From the IMG/VR virus record IMGVR_UViG_3300045120_000498, positions 62,001 through 126,000 of that record: DNA of 64,000 nucleotides, one strand, 5' to 3'. Positions within the stretch are counted from its first letter, which is position 1, and every line of letters begins with the position of its first letter. Source of the DNA: a virus. The notes under the pieces are model-generated. The model worked only from the letters and a program-made list of their open reading frames with translations. It was not told where the DNA came from and searched no databases. Shown here in pieces: positions 22,244-31,201 of the stretch. The translations under genes and the position numbers were made by a program.

Positions 22244-22947
22244 CACGCGACCGGCTCCTTCTCAGCCGCCTGCATCCCGAACCCGCGCGTCTCCGCGCAC
22301 TTGAAGTGGTACGCAGGCATGTCGAAGCCCGGCGCGATCCCCGACTCCGACCAGCCAAACCGCTCACCGCACGCCGGACACCGCACCTTCCGCCACCGCT
22401 GAAGCCGACCCCACGGGATCACCTGCACGCTCCAGTGGTGAACGTGCCAGGCGTGCATGTGCCGGAAGACGAACCACCACCACCAGTCGGCCAGCTTGTC
22501 CTCGTCGTGATGCGCCGTAAGCTGCCGCGTCCGCACCGCCCGGCGGCACGAGTCGTCATCGCCGCCCTTGTCAGGATCGACGTGCCACACCGTGACCAGC
22601 GGCGGGAAGTAGTACCTGCGCCTGCCGAACAGCCAGAAGTGCCACGAGAAGTAGAGCCGCCGCCGCCGCGGGCACGGCGTGAAGCCGCGTCCGAGACAGT
22701 CCGGGCACTCGTCGCCCGGCCCGTACACGTGCCGCACCTGGTAGCTCGGCACCGGATCGCGCACCTTCCCGTCGTCGCAGTGCGCGCACGTGAACCGCGC
22801 CGCGCGACAGTTCAGCGGACCCCACTGCCGGTGCCGGTAGAGCTTCGGCTGCGGACTTCGCTTCTGCTCCGTCCACCGCTTCCCGTTCGGGTTCTTCTGC
22901 GGCCACGGCCGTAGCACGTCGAAGATCACCGTGAGCGGGTCATGCAC
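22243..22947 (-). CDS. 234-aa multi-zinc-ribbon protein
   Basis: Several Cys clusters (CAHCDDGKV, CPDCLGRGFTPCP, CPACGERF, then a late Cys) and a Trp/His-rich middle (WWWWFVFRHMHAWHVHHW). The CxxCxGxG element is DnaJ-like. GTG at 22947 has AGGGGG upstream. Similar Cys/Trp-rich proteins of unknown function occur in actinophage replication regions; nucleic-acid binding is plausible. Confidence 0.6.
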   Translation of the reverse strand: MHDPLTVIFDVLRPWPQKNPNGKRWTEQKRSPQPKLYRHRQWGPLNCRAARFTCAHCDDGKVRDPVPSYQVRHVYGPGDECPDCLGRGFTPCPRRRRLYFSWHFWLFGRRRYYFPPLVTVWHVDPDKGGDDDSCRRAVRTRQLTAHHDEDKLADWWWWFVFRHMHAWHVHHWSVQVIPWGRLQRWRKVRCPACGERFGWSESGIAPGFDMPAYHFKCAETRGFGMQAAEKEPVA

Positions 22948-23119
22948 CGCGCACCCCCTGTTCTCTCAGCCACGTGTCGATCCGCTCGCGCAGGTCCTCG
23001 TGCCCATGCTGCGGATCGAACAACGTCACCTCGCGCGCCTCCCGCAGCAGATCGCGCGCCTCCGCCAGCGCACCCCGAATCTCAACTCCCGGGTCCGGCG
23101 CCGCCGTCGCCACCGCCAT
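22940..23119 (-). CDS. 59-aa helical hypothetical
   Basis: Short helical protein, Ala/Arg/Glu-rich with a central helix (LAEARDLLREAREV). ATG at 23119 overlaps the stop of the nuclease gene (TGATG) and its own stop overlaps the next gene. Function unknown. Confidence 0.5.
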   Translation of the reverse strand: MAVATAAPDPGVEIRGALAEARDLLREAREVTLFDPQHGHEDLRERIDTWLREQGVRGA

Positions 23120-24423
23120 CACTCAGCGCCCCGCGCGTGCGCCTCCGCCAGCGCCCCCTCCAACGCCGCCAGGATCACCGCATCCTCCTCGTTCGACTTG
23201 TCCTTCCGAGGCACGTGCTCCACGTACCGCGTCGAGAGCGTCTTCCGGTACAGCCGGTCCGGATTCACCTCGCCCAACGCCAGCGCCGTCTCCAACGCCT
23301 CCCGCGTCGGCCGCTCGACCCGCTCAGACGCCACGTAGCCGTACACCCGCGGCCCCTTCGCATCCCGGATCGGCACCGGCCCATGCACGTCCGACCACGC
23401 CTGAAGCGCCGCCCGCGCCTGCTTCGCGACCGCCGCGCCGACCACCAGTTGCCGCGCCGTCCGCTGCGCATCCACCGCGTCGATGATCTTCCCCTCGCGG
23501 CGCAGGTTGATCGGGATGGGACACGCCTCCGGCCGCAGACAGAACGAGCACCGCTTCCCCGGCGACGGCGGGAACAGCCGCTCCGACCACGACCGGTCGA
23601 ACCGCTCCACCAGCGCCGCCATCTCCAACCGCACGTCCTCCAGCGCCTCCCGCGTCAGCGTCGCCTCGCGCGGCTCCGAGTAGCGCGGATAGAACTCGCG
23701 CAGCGTCACCCGCTCGATGCTCGGGTAGTTGTCGAACACCAGCAGCGCGTAGAACCGCTGCTGGAAGTAGCCGCCGAACGACACCTCCGCGGTCGCCGGA
23801 AGCGCCCACGTGTCCTTGAAGTCGATCACGATGGCGTCCCGGTCGCCGTGCTCCGCGAACAGCGCGTCAAGCTGCCCCGTCACCGTCCGAGACACGTAGC
23901 CACCGTGGCCGTCCGGGTAACGCACCGTCGCCGACAGCCGTTCCTCGACCGCCACCAGGTTCGACACGTCCCACTCCGTGTCATGCGCGAACTTCTTGAC
24001 CACCATGTAGAGGTCCTTCACCTCGCGCAACGGCAGGTTCATCAGTTGCGACGCGAACTCGTGCCCGCACTCGCGGCACTTCCGGTGCGACCGCGCATCC
24101 ATCCCCCGCGCGATGTCCGTCGAACCGCACACCGGACACTGCCGGTCGGCGTCGTCCTGTCGCAACACGTCATGCAGGATCGCCAGCGCCGCATCGACCG
24201 GGATCGACCCCTCCTTCATCTTCGCCATGTCCAGAAGGCACTGCGCAGCGACCCGGTGGAAGATCGTCCCGCGCGCCTGCGGCGTCGTCGCGCCGATCCG
24301 ATCCTCCGCCTCCCACCGCGCCGACAACGCGCACTCGTCGAAGGCCGACAGCATCGACTGCCGCACACGCGGGAACTTCAGCACCGCCGCCGCGTACGGC
24401 CCCAGCCCCTCGGTCGTCACCAT
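23119..24423 (-). CDS. RecB/Cas4-family PD-(D/E)XK exonuclease
   Basis: 434 aa with RecB-family landmarks: SMLSAFDECALSARW near the N-terminus, a GTIFHRVA helix, the catalytic GQLDAL and AIVIDFKD pair with a following QQRFYALLV helix, and Cys residues (CSFCLRPEACP) that in Cas4/AddB relatives hold an iron-sulfur cluster. A central CPVCGS/CREC zinc knuckle is inserted. With RecT one gene away it would resect DNA ends for single-strand annealing. ATG at 24423 has GAGGGAGGA upstream. Confidence 0.8.
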   Translation of the reverse strand: MVTTEGLGPYAAAVLKFPRVRQSMLSAFDECALSARWEAEDRIGATTPQARGTIFHRVAAQCLLDMAKMKEGSIPVDAALAILHDVLRQDDADRQCPVCGSTDIARGMDARSHRKCRECGHEFASQLMNLPLREVKDLYMVVKKFAHDTEWDVSNLVAVEERLSATVRYPDGHGGYVSRTVTGQLDALFAEHGDRDAIVIDFKDTWALPATAEVSFGGYFQQRFYALLVFDNYPSIERVTLREFYPRYSEPREATLTREALEDVRLEMAALVERFDRSWSERLFPPSPGKRCSFCLRPEACPIPINLRREGKIIDAVDAQRTARQLVVGAAVAKQARAALQAWSDVHGPVPIRDAKGPRVYGYVASERVERPTREALETALALGEVNPDRLYRKTLSTRYVEHVPRKDKSNEEDAVILAALEGALAEAHARGAE

Positions 24424-24677
24424 TCCTCCCTCGCTCGGGTAGCGGCCTCGATGTGCTCTCTCGCAACACGGTACGCCCTGTCCTCCCGGACGCCCCGGCG
24501 GTAGCGGATCAGCACCTCGATCAGCCCCGCCAGCGCCACGCCGGACACGATCAGGAACATCACGTCGAGCGGCACGTAGTTCGTCGCCCAGTCGTACGCC
24601 GCCGTCAGCGCAGGCCACCCCGTCGCGCCGGTCACGAACCCAGCGATCAGCAGCGCGATCACCGCCAACCACCTCAC
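24417..24677 (-). CDS. 86-aa two-TM membrane protein between recT and the exonuclease
   Basis: Two hydrophobic helices (WLAVIALLIAGFVTGATG and DVMFLIVSGVALAGLIEVLI) then a basic/acidic cytoplasmic tail. It overlaps both recT and the nuclease gene. A membrane protein inside a recombination pair is unusual; function unknown. Confidence 0.65.
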   Translation of the reverse strand: MRWLAVIALLIAGFVTGATGWPALTAAYDWATNYVPLDVMFLIVSGVALAGLIEVLIRYRRGVREDRAYRVAREHIEAATRAREEW

Positions 24678-25930
24678 GACTCGTCGTCTCCGTTCCCGAA
24701 GTTCAACTCGTCCATGTCGGCCTGCTCGCGCTGCTCGAACGCCTCCGCCTCGCGGTTCGCGTCCTCGACCGCCTCGTGCTCGGCCGCCAGCTTGTCGTCC
24801 TCGGTCGGAAGATTGACCCCGGCCGCGCGCATCGCGCGCTCCGCGGCCTTACGCACCTCGTCATCCGGTGCATCCTCTACCTGGGCGGCCGCGTCAACCT
24901 CACCCTTCGGTTCGGGCGCGGCCGCCTCTGGCTCCAACGGCGAGCCGTCGTCGTCCACGCCCTCCGGCTGCGGCTCCGACGGCTCGTGCACGTAGCCGTC
25001 CTCGTCCAACGATTCGGCCGGTTCCGTTGCAGCGTCGGCCGACTCGCCAACGTCCGTTGCATCGTCCGGTTCCTCCACCACGTCCGTCACCGTCTCCGCC
25101 ACCACGCCGCCGTGCGCCACGATGAACTCGCGAAGCTGCCCCTCTAGCTCCACCAGCCGATCCTCCGACGCGCCCGCCAGTTGCAGCCGTTCCTTCGCAG
25201 GCGTCCACGACGACGCATCGAACAGCCGCGCCTGGTCATACAGCGACCGCACCCGCTCGACCAACTCCGGCGGCCCCTGCGGCTCCGGCGCGGCGAGCGC
25301 CGCCTGCGCCTCCATCGACTTCGCCATCTCCTCCTCGGCCACGATCCCGGTGATCGAGAACGCCCGCCGCAGCGCACCCGCCTCCGCGCACTTCAGGATC
25401 ATCGTGCTCGGCCCCTTCGACCACTGCGAATGCACCGACGGGCTGTTCGGCTTGAAGTCGCTCATGGCCGCGTAGAAGTACGTCGGCAGCCGACCCGTCC
25501 GGTGCACGACGCAGTACGCCGCCACCGGCGCCCCGCGATCCTGCGTGTAGCTGTGGCTGATCAGCCGCTTGCCTTCCACGCTCTCGACCTGGAACTTGTC
25601 GTTCGCGTACACCACGTCGGCGTCCATGCCCAGGAAGTCCGGATGCCGCTGCGCGATCTTCAGGAAGCCGTCGCGGCCGACCATGATCATCACCTTGTCG
25701 GTACGCGACGAGCCGTCCTGATTCTTCGGGACGGCGCACCATATCTCCCGCGCGAACGGGTCCAGGTTGTACGTCGCCGCCAATTCCAGGAACATCATCA
25801 GTTGCGCCCGCGTCGCACCCTCCGCGACGGTCGAAGCGATCAGGTTGATCTGCTCCTCCGACCAGTCGCCGCGGCGACGCTCGGTCACCGCGCCGCGCTC
25901 GACGCGGGCTAGCGCCTGCTCACTACTCAT
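24674..25930 (-). CDS. recT: RecT/Bet-family single-strand annealing protein
   Basis: 418 aa. The N-terminal ~200 residues match RecT/Bet (LMMFLELAATYNLDPFAREI, then VMIMVGRDGFLKIAQRHP, APVAAYCVVHRTG, MILKCAEAGALRRAF). The rest is an acidic, low-complexity tail (E/D/A/P) of about 200 residues, longer than usual. The protein anneals complementary strands produced by the neighbouring exonuclease. The start follows GAGGGAGCACGAT. Confidence 0.85.
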   Translation of the reverse strand: MSSEQALARVERGAVTERRRGDWSEEQINLIASTVAEGATRAQLMMFLELAATYNLDPFAREIWCAVPKNQDGSSRTDKVMIMVGRDGFLKIAQRHPDFLGMDADVVYANDKFQVESVEGKRLISHSYTQDRGAPVAAYCVVHRTGRLPTYFYAAMSDFKPNSPSVHSQWSKGPSTMILKCAEAGALRRAFSITGIVAEEEMAKSMEAQAALAAPEPQGPPELVERVRSLYDQARLFDASSWTPAKERLQLAGASEDRLVELEGQLREFIVAHGGVVAETVTDVVEEPDDATDVGESADAATEPAESLDEDGYVHEPSEPQPEGVDDDGSPLEPEAAAPEPKGEVDAAAQVEDAPDDEVRKAAERAMRAAGVNLPTEDDKLAAEHEAVEDANREAEAFEQREQADMDELNFGNGDDES

Positions 25931-25994
25931 ATCGTGCTCCCTCGGTCAAAGAGAACCGTGCACCTCCGATGGTAACGACCCCATCGGACAGACA

Positions 25995-26032
25995 GGGGAC
26001 GACTCAGCCGTGTGCCGTTCCGAGCCGTCCCC
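25995..26032 (-). terminator. Hairpin at the end of the late operon
   Basis: GGGGACGGCTCGG pairs with CTGAGTCGTCCCC (13 positions, two G-U pairs) around a 12-nt loop, followed by TGTCTGT on the minus strand. It lies in the 190-bp gap between the last tail gene (26123) and recT, a natural end for the structural operon. No promoter of the early family is seen in this gap. Confidence 0.55.
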
Positions 26033-26122
26033 CGTCACCGCCGGGCGGGTGCGGACGAAGCCCAGGGAGTCGAGCCAAAACCCGCCTCCCGACCGAGTGG
26101 GATTCGCCCGGCCGCCATGCTA

Positions 26123-26305
26123 TCAGCCGTCAGCTTCAGCGTCCCGAGCGGGCCTCGTCGGATCGTGCTCGGCGGCGCGCTGCTCGGCGCGCTGCTCCAG
26201 GCCCACCGCCACGATCCGCTCCAACTCCGCGATCCGCGCCCGCGCCTCCGCCAGCGCGACCGTCTGCCGCCCGATCATCTCGTAGAGCATCGCTTCGTCA
26301 GCCAT
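26123..26305 (-). CDS. 60-aa coiled-coil protein at the end of the tail operon
   Basis: A heptad-like helix (ALAEARARIAELERIVAVGL) followed by an acidic tail. Starts immediately after the fibre gene's stop. Possibly a fibre or baseplate accessory; no family recognised. Confidence 0.5.
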   Translation of the reverse strand: MADEAMLYEMIGRQTVALAEARARIAELERIVAVGLEQRAEQRAAEHDPTRPARDAEADG

Positions 26306-28093
26306 CTACACGTTCCTCACGTCTATCGTCACGGACGACCTCGACCACGCCGCCACCGCACTGCCGGACCGGTCAGTCCGCATACAGACCAGCAGCATCC
26401 CGTCCGTCAGCGCGGGCATCGCCTGCCAACCGCTGTCGATGACCTGGACTCCGGTGCCCGCCAGCGAGCCAGACGCCCCAACCACGGCAGTCAACGTACC
26501 CGCGCCGCCCGTGTCGGTGATGTTCACGTACCGCAACAAAACCGTCCACGTGCCGTTCGTCGCCACGCTGATCGCCGCCGCAAACTGCCAGCGCCACTGG
26601 ATCGAGCCACCCATCGCATTGATCCCCGACTTCAGCAGCGGAATGCCCATCTGCACGTAGCCGAGGTTCGATTGCGTCCACCCGAAAGACGCATCGGCGC
26701 GCATGTCCAGCCCGTTCGACGTGCTGTCCGTGACAACGCCGCACGACTCGAAGAACGCGAAAATCCGCATCGGGTTCAGCCGCGACGCGCCGCCCGCCGT
26801 GTCGTAGATGCCTTGCGTAAGCTGGTGCCGGTGGTCCGCTCGCGCATACCGCTTCGAGACGCCGACCGCTGCCGCCGAGTCGTCCACCACCACCGGCGCC
26901 ACCGCCGACGCCTGATTGATCACGAACGCCGTCGTCGCCACGTCCACGCTCACCGAGTCCACGGCCATCGTCGGCGCGGTCATCATCCCGGTCGCCGACA
27001 GCGTGGCGGCCTGGAACGACCCGTTCATCACCAGCCCGCCAGGGGCCGACCGCTTGATCGTCGTGTCAGGCAGCGTCGCGCCGCCCGGCCCGAACGCGAC
27101 CCGCCCGACGCCAGCCGTATCGACGCCCACCTCTGCCCGCGCCTCGGTGTCGCCCAGCGTGTACGCCCGCATCGCCATCCGCGTCGTCGCGTTCGGCGCG
27201 ATCACGTCCAGCATCCGCGCCGTCCCGGCCACGTCGCCGCGCACCTGGAGGTTGTCGTCCGTGCTCCACGTGTCGGCCGCAGACCGGTACAGGTTCGTGT
27301 CCGGCGGCGACGTGCCGAAGCCCGCCTCGATCATCGGGAAGCCGGTGGCCGTCAGGCCCAGCCGCATCCGTGGCTGCGCGTCGCCCGCCACGAACGCCCG
27401 CACCGACCCCGCCGCGCCCGCCGGTTCGTACAGGTCGATGAACCGCGCCGCGCCCGCCGTATCGCCGCGCACGCCGAGCGAGTCGTCCGTCCGCAGGTCA
27501 TTCGCCCCGGCCCGGTACAGGTTCACGTCCTGCGCCGCCGCGCCAGTGCCCATCAGCAGCGTGCCGTCCGCTCGCAACACGACCCGCGGCAGCGCGTCGC
27601 CGCGCACCCGGGCCTGAAGGAACGTCGCCGCCGCCGTGCCGCCGATGAAGTCCTGCCAGTCCGCCGTCCGGATGTCGAGGATCACCCGCGTGATCGACGT
27701 GCCGTCCCACTCGACCGACCCGATCTGCCTCGACAGCGGCGCCGCAGGCGTGCCGGACGAGCGAATCTCCATCCCGAAGGCGTACACCGTCGAGTCCGAC
27801 TCCGGCGGCCCCGGCGCGAAGCTGTTGTCCGTCGCCGTCAGCCACAGCGTGTGCGTCGCCGCGGCGCCGCCCGGGTCGGCCGCCGTGATGTTCCCGACGA
27901 TGTACCGCCACTTCGCGCCGACGGCTGCGCACACCTGGCCGTTCCCCGCCGACGCAGCCACCTGCACCGTCGTCGCGTTCACCAGCGACACCCGGAAGTT
28001 GGGCGACACGTACGTGCCGATGAACTCCTGAATCTGATCGACCCACTGCTCCGGGAGCGCGTCCCCGTAGTTCAGGATACGATTTTGCGTCAA
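26306..28093 (-). CDS. Tail fibre protein, 595 aa
   Basis: A beta-rich head (LNYGDALPEQWVDQIQEFI) leads to repeats of the form NLYR-x-TDD-x-L-x-VRGD-x-AG-x-AR (for example near 27260 and 27470) and a long fibrous tail ending in a compact C-terminal domain. This pattern is usual for phage side fibres. I use a TTG at 28093, 2 nt after the HNH stop, with AAAGG about 13 nt upstream; no better start exists. Follows baseplate genes, so it is probably the main receptor fibre. Confidence 0.7.
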   Translation of the reverse strand: MTQNRILNYGDALPEQWVDQIQEFIGTYVSPNFRVSLVNATTVQVAASAGNGQVCAAVGAKWRYIVGNITAADPGGAAATHTLWLTATDNSFAPGPPESDSTVYAFGMEIRSSGTPAAPLSRQIGSVEWDGTSITRVILDIRTADWQDFIGGTAAATFLQARVRGDALPRVVLRADGTLLMGTGAAAQDVNLYRAGANDLRTDDSLGVRGDTAGAARFIDLYEPAGAAGSVRAFVAGDAQPRMRLGLTATGFPMIEAGFGTSPPDTNLYRSAADTWSTDDNLQVRGDVAGTARMLDVIAPNATTRMAMRAYTLGDTEARAEVGVDTAGVGRVAFGPGGATLPDTTIKRSAPGGLVMNGSFQAATLSATGMMTAPTMAVDSVSVDVATTAFVINQASAVAPVVVDDSAAAVGVSKRYARADHRHQLTQGIYDTAGGASRLNPMRIFAFFESCGVVTDSTSNGLDMRADASFGWTQSNLGYVQMGIPLLKSGINAMGGSIQWRWQFAAAISVATNGTWTVLLRYVNITDTGGAGTLTAVVGASGSLAGTGVQVIDSGWQAMPALTDGMLLVCMRTDRSGSAVAAWSRSSVTIDVRNV

Positions 28094-28095
28094 GG

Positions 28096-28677
28096 TTACC
28101 GCCCGCCCTTTCGGAGGTTGCAGGCTGGATGAGTGACCTGCACGTTGTCGTAGGCGTGAGCACCGCCGAGCGCGAGTGGCACTACGTGATCGAGGTGCCA
28201 GCGTGCCGGGTCTGCGGCCTCGTGGCAGATTCCGCACACACCTCCGTCCCGCTCGAACACGACCGCACGATCCACTCTCTCGACTAGGACCTCCAGCTTC
28301 CGCGCTCGCCGCGTTCCCTGGACGCTGGTATGGAGCGACCGGCGTGCCGCGGCGAACTCGGGGTCGGCATCCATGCGCTCCGCGATGTACCGGCGGCTCG
28401 CGTCCGGATGAGCTTCGCGCCACGCCCGCGAGCGGAGCCGCCGCCGCTCTCGCTGCTCCGGCGTCAGGTTCGCGTTCGCCCGCCGGTGCTGCTCCTTGAC
28501 GGCCTCCGGATTCGCCTCTCGCCACGCCTTCGCGGCAGCCTTGACCTGCTCGCGGAACACCGGATCGTTGGCGTACCGTCTCTGCATACTGGCGGCCGAC
28601 CGCTGGCGGGCCAACTCGGGGTGCGCTCGATTCCACGCCACAGCGCGGTCAATATCGCTTTGGCTGCTGGCCGCCAT
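28096..28677 (-). CDS. HNH endonuclease inserted in the tail operon
   Basis: 193 aa: an Arg/Ala-rich helical DNA-binding N-terminus with repeated short helices (PEQRERRRLRSRAW and similar) and a C-terminal HNH domain (CGICHEAADPARWHLDHVVP, then DNVQVTHPACNLRKGGR) with the HxD-H/N residues expected for metal-dependent cleavage. Its start overlaps the baseplate gene stop. Free-standing HNH enzymes in late operons are usually homing endonucleases. Confidence 0.85.
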   Translation of the reverse strand: MAASSQSDIDRAVAWNRAHPELARQRSAASMQRRYANDPVFREQVKAAAKAWREANPEAVKEQHRRANANLTPEQRERRRLRSRAWREAHPDASRRYIAERMDADPEFAAARRSLHTSVQGTRRARKLEVLVERVDRAVVFERDGGVCGICHEAADPARWHLDHVVPLALGGAHAYDNVQVTHPACNLRKGGR

Positions 28678-29222
28678 CAGATTCGCCCGACCCCAATCGG
28701 GCTGACGCCGATGATGAAGCCGCCCGCGCCACCGGCGCTGTAGGTGACCACCAGGTCGAGATGCGCCGGGGTGATCTGCCGCGCGAGCGCCAGAATCCCG
28801 AGCGCCGTGATGTCCGTCGAGCCGTACGGGATGATCAGCCGCACCGTGTACGGAGCGTAGTCCTCGGTGTAGTCCCACACGCCCGCGCCGAACGCCTCGT
28901 TCAGCGTCGCCACCCAGTCCGAGCCGGTCGCCGTCGTCCGCTTTCGCCGGTGCGTCGTGATCAGCAACGCCCGCTGATCATCCGTCAGGCCCGGCGGCGC
29001 GACCGGCATCCCCAGGTTGAACTCCCACATCCGCAGGAACGGGTCGGTGACCGTGAACTGCGGGAACCACTGGAGCCGGATGTTCTCGATCAGCGTCTCG
29101 ACCCGATCAAGCTCGCGCTGCATCACGTCCAGCAGGCCGCGCACCTGCGGGTCGTCCCGCAGGAAGTGAGGCACGTCATCGACGCGCTCCAGGCCCGTGT
29201 CCGTCATCACGCGATTCGCCAT
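28677..29222 (-). CDS. Baseplate protein of the XkdU/gpI (DUF2313) type
   Basis: 181 aa; DDPQVRGLLDVMQRELDRVETLIENI near the start and TPAHLDLVVTYS near the end match the gpI/XkdU group that sits after baseplate J in P2- and PBSX-like tails. ATG overlaps the J stop (TGATG). Expected to link wedge and fibre. Confidence 0.75.
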   Translation of the reverse strand: MANRVMTDTGLERVDDVPHFLRDDPQVRGLLDVMQRELDRVETLIENIRLQWFPQFTVTDPFLRMWEFNLGMPVAPPGLTDDQRALLITTHRRKRTTATGSDWVATLNEAFGAGVWDYTEDYAPYTVRLIIPYGSTDITALGILALARQITPAHLDLVVTYSAGGAGGFIIGVSPIGVGRI

Positions 29223-30607
29223 CAGGCGATCCCCGCCAGGCTCGAAATGAACGCCACCTCGCCGGTCGCGACGACCACGTTCGCGGCCGTCGCGTTCAGC
29301 GTCAGACCGGTCACGTCCGCGATCCCGGTGACGTTGAAGAACCGCGCCATCACGTGGTTGAAGATCACGTCACCGCCCGGCGGCAGCCGGTTCACGTACT
29401 CCTCCAGCGCCGACTCCACGTCATCGCGGATCGCGATGGTGCCGCCCGTGCCGTCCAGCGAATAGCCCATGTCGCACGTGACCGACGCGGCGATCACGAC
29501 CCCCTTCAGCACCGGCGTCGAGACGGCCACGATGGCGCCGATGGGAGCCAGCCCGTTCCCCTGACCGCCTTGGTACACGGTCGTGCCCGCAGGCACCGTC
29601 CCCGTGCCGCCCGTGCAGCCGGTCAGCGTCGTGCCCGTCTTGCCCGTGTAGCTCACCACCTGCGGCCCCGACGCGAGCCGCACGACCACCTTCCCGGCGT
29701 TGTCCATCCCGCTCGTGGACGCCACGTTCAGCGTCGCCACCGGCAACGTCTGCGAGCCGGTCGAGAGCGTCGAGAACTGGGGCGGGTCGATCTGCCCCTG
29801 CACCGCATCGACCTCCGCCGACGACGAGAACGGTCGGTTGTTCAGGTCGGTCACCACCAGCGACACCGTGCCCGGCCCGAACGCCAGCGGCGTCACGGCC
29901 GCGTACCCGATCCCCGGGTACGCCAGCGCCCACCGCCGGTAGTCCGTCTGCGTGCCCGCGCCCGCGGCGCCCTGCCACGCCAGCAGCACCCGGTCGCGAT
30001 ACACCTCGTCCGACTCCACGTCCGACCCGCCGCTCGTCGGCAGCGCGTTGTAGACGCTCGCGATCCCCGACACCGGCGACTGCAAGTCGTCGATCTGCCC
30101 GGCCGTCACGTTCCCGAACATCGACGCTTCCTCGGCCACGATGTCCAGCGTCACGACCTGCTGGCCGATGCCGATACTACCGCCCGACACCACGTGGAAC
30201 ACGACAGGCTCCTCGTCGGCCGACTGCGGCGTCGTCGCCACCAGCGTGCCGGTGCCGATCAGGATGGCCGCGGACACGGCCACGCCCGCGTCGAACGTCA
30301 CCTGCCCCGTCGCGGCCACCGAGTCCTTCCGAGGCACGCCCACCGACTCCCCCAGGTAGTCCAGGTAGTCGCCCCACGAGAACGCCGGGAACGTCGCCGC
30401 GATGGCCTCCGTCGCCACCACGTCGTACAGCCGCCCAATCTCCAGGATGAGCGGCTGCGTCAGCGTGTGATACATGCCGCCCTCGACCGTATCCACGTAG
30501 TCCGCGTCGGTCACCGACAGGCCCGCGTTGATATCGGCGTCCACCCGATTCCGGATCGACGCCACCGTCTCCGTCACGAGCGGGAGAAAATCGACCAAAT
30601 CTGGCAT
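29222..30607 (-). CDS. Baseplate J-like (gp47/XkdT) protein
   Basis: 461 aa with baseplate J hallmarks: an N-terminal TVASIRNRVDADI helix, FPAFSWGDYLDYLGESVGVPR, VSGIASVYNALPTSGGSDVESDE, YRDRVLLAWQGAAGAGT and a Y-RRWAL segment. J proteins form the wedge of contractile baseplates. About 90 residues of insertion (near residues 260-340, GTLTGC and GTVPAGTTVYQGG) lie in the middle. Neighbours gp25-like and XkdU-like genes agree. Confidence 0.9.
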   Translation of the reverse strand: MPDLVDFLPLVTETVASIRNRVDADINAGLSVTDADYVDTVEGGMYHTLTQPLILEIGRLYDVVATEAIAATFPAFSWGDYLDYLGESVGVPRKDSVAATGQVTFDAGVAVSAAILIGTGTLVATTPQSADEEPVVFHVVSGGSIGIGQQVVTLDIVAEEASMFGNVTAGQIDDLQSPVSGIASVYNALPTSGGSDVESDEVYRDRVLLAWQGAAGAGTQTDYRRWALAYPGIGYAAVTPLAFGPGTVSLVVTDLNNRPFSSSAEVDAVQGQIDPPQFSTLSTGSQTLPVATLNVASTSGMDNAGKVVVRLASGPQVVSYTGKTGTTLTGCTGGTGTVPAGTTVYQGGQGNGLAPIGAIVAVSTPVLKGVVIAASVTCDMGYSLDGTGGTIAIRDDVESALEEYVNRLPPGGDVIFNHVMARFFNVTGIADVTGLTLNATAANVVVATGEVAFISSLAGIA

Positions 30608-31180
30608 TTACATCAGCCTCGTGGAGAAGGGCACCACGTCGTTGTTGTCGAGCCGCAACCGGAAAGTCACGTCCACGCCTTCCTCGTCGTCGGTGATGCT
30701 CGTCGCGAAGTCGTCGATGCCGGTGATCTTCGGGTGGAACATCAGCGCCTCCTCGACCCGCTGGCGCAGGCTCGCGACGGCGGAGCCGGTGAACTGGCCG
30801 CCGATCAGCCCGTCGGCGTCCTCCAGCCCGTAGTCCTCCGAGTGGATCGCGAGCGCACCACGCGGCGTGTAAAGCGCCATCTCCACCCACTGGAACAACT
30901 GCGTCATGCCCGTGATCGCCAGCGGCGCTCGCGCCCGCCGCGGCGACGGCACGAACCGGCCCGTGCTGAAGTCGAACGCCCACGAGCGGCCCAGCGTGTA
31001 AAGCTCGGGCGCCGTATCGACCACCACGTCGTCCTGCTGGATGTCGTCGCCGAACAGCGTCGGATCGAGCAGGCCCGTCTCGATGGCGTCCAGTTCGACG
31101 GACGGCGAGAAGTCGTCGTCGTCACTGGCGACGAGCGATCCAAGTTCCTCATCAGGGTCAACGAAGCTCACTGCCACCAT
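30608..31180 (-). CDS. Baseplate wedge gp25/XkdS-like protein
   Basis: 190 aa. The C-terminal ~120 residues (TPRGALAIHSEDYGLEDA, then LRQRVEEALMFHPKITGIDD, VTFRLRL) match the gp25/DUF2634 group; an acidic N-terminal extension precedes it. It abuts baseplate J, as in other contractile tails. Confidence 0.8.
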   Translation of the reverse strand: MVAVSFVDPDEELGSLVASDDDDFSPSVELDAIETGLLDPTLFGDDIQQDDVVVDTAPELYTLGRSWAFDFSTGRFVPSPRRARAPLAITGMTQLFQWVEMALYTPRGALAIHSEDYGLEDADGLIGGQFTGSAVASLRQRVEEALMFHPKITGIDDFATSITDDEEGVDVTFRLRLDNNDVVPFSTRLM

Positions 31181-31201
31181 CCATCTTAGGGATCGAAGCT
31201 G

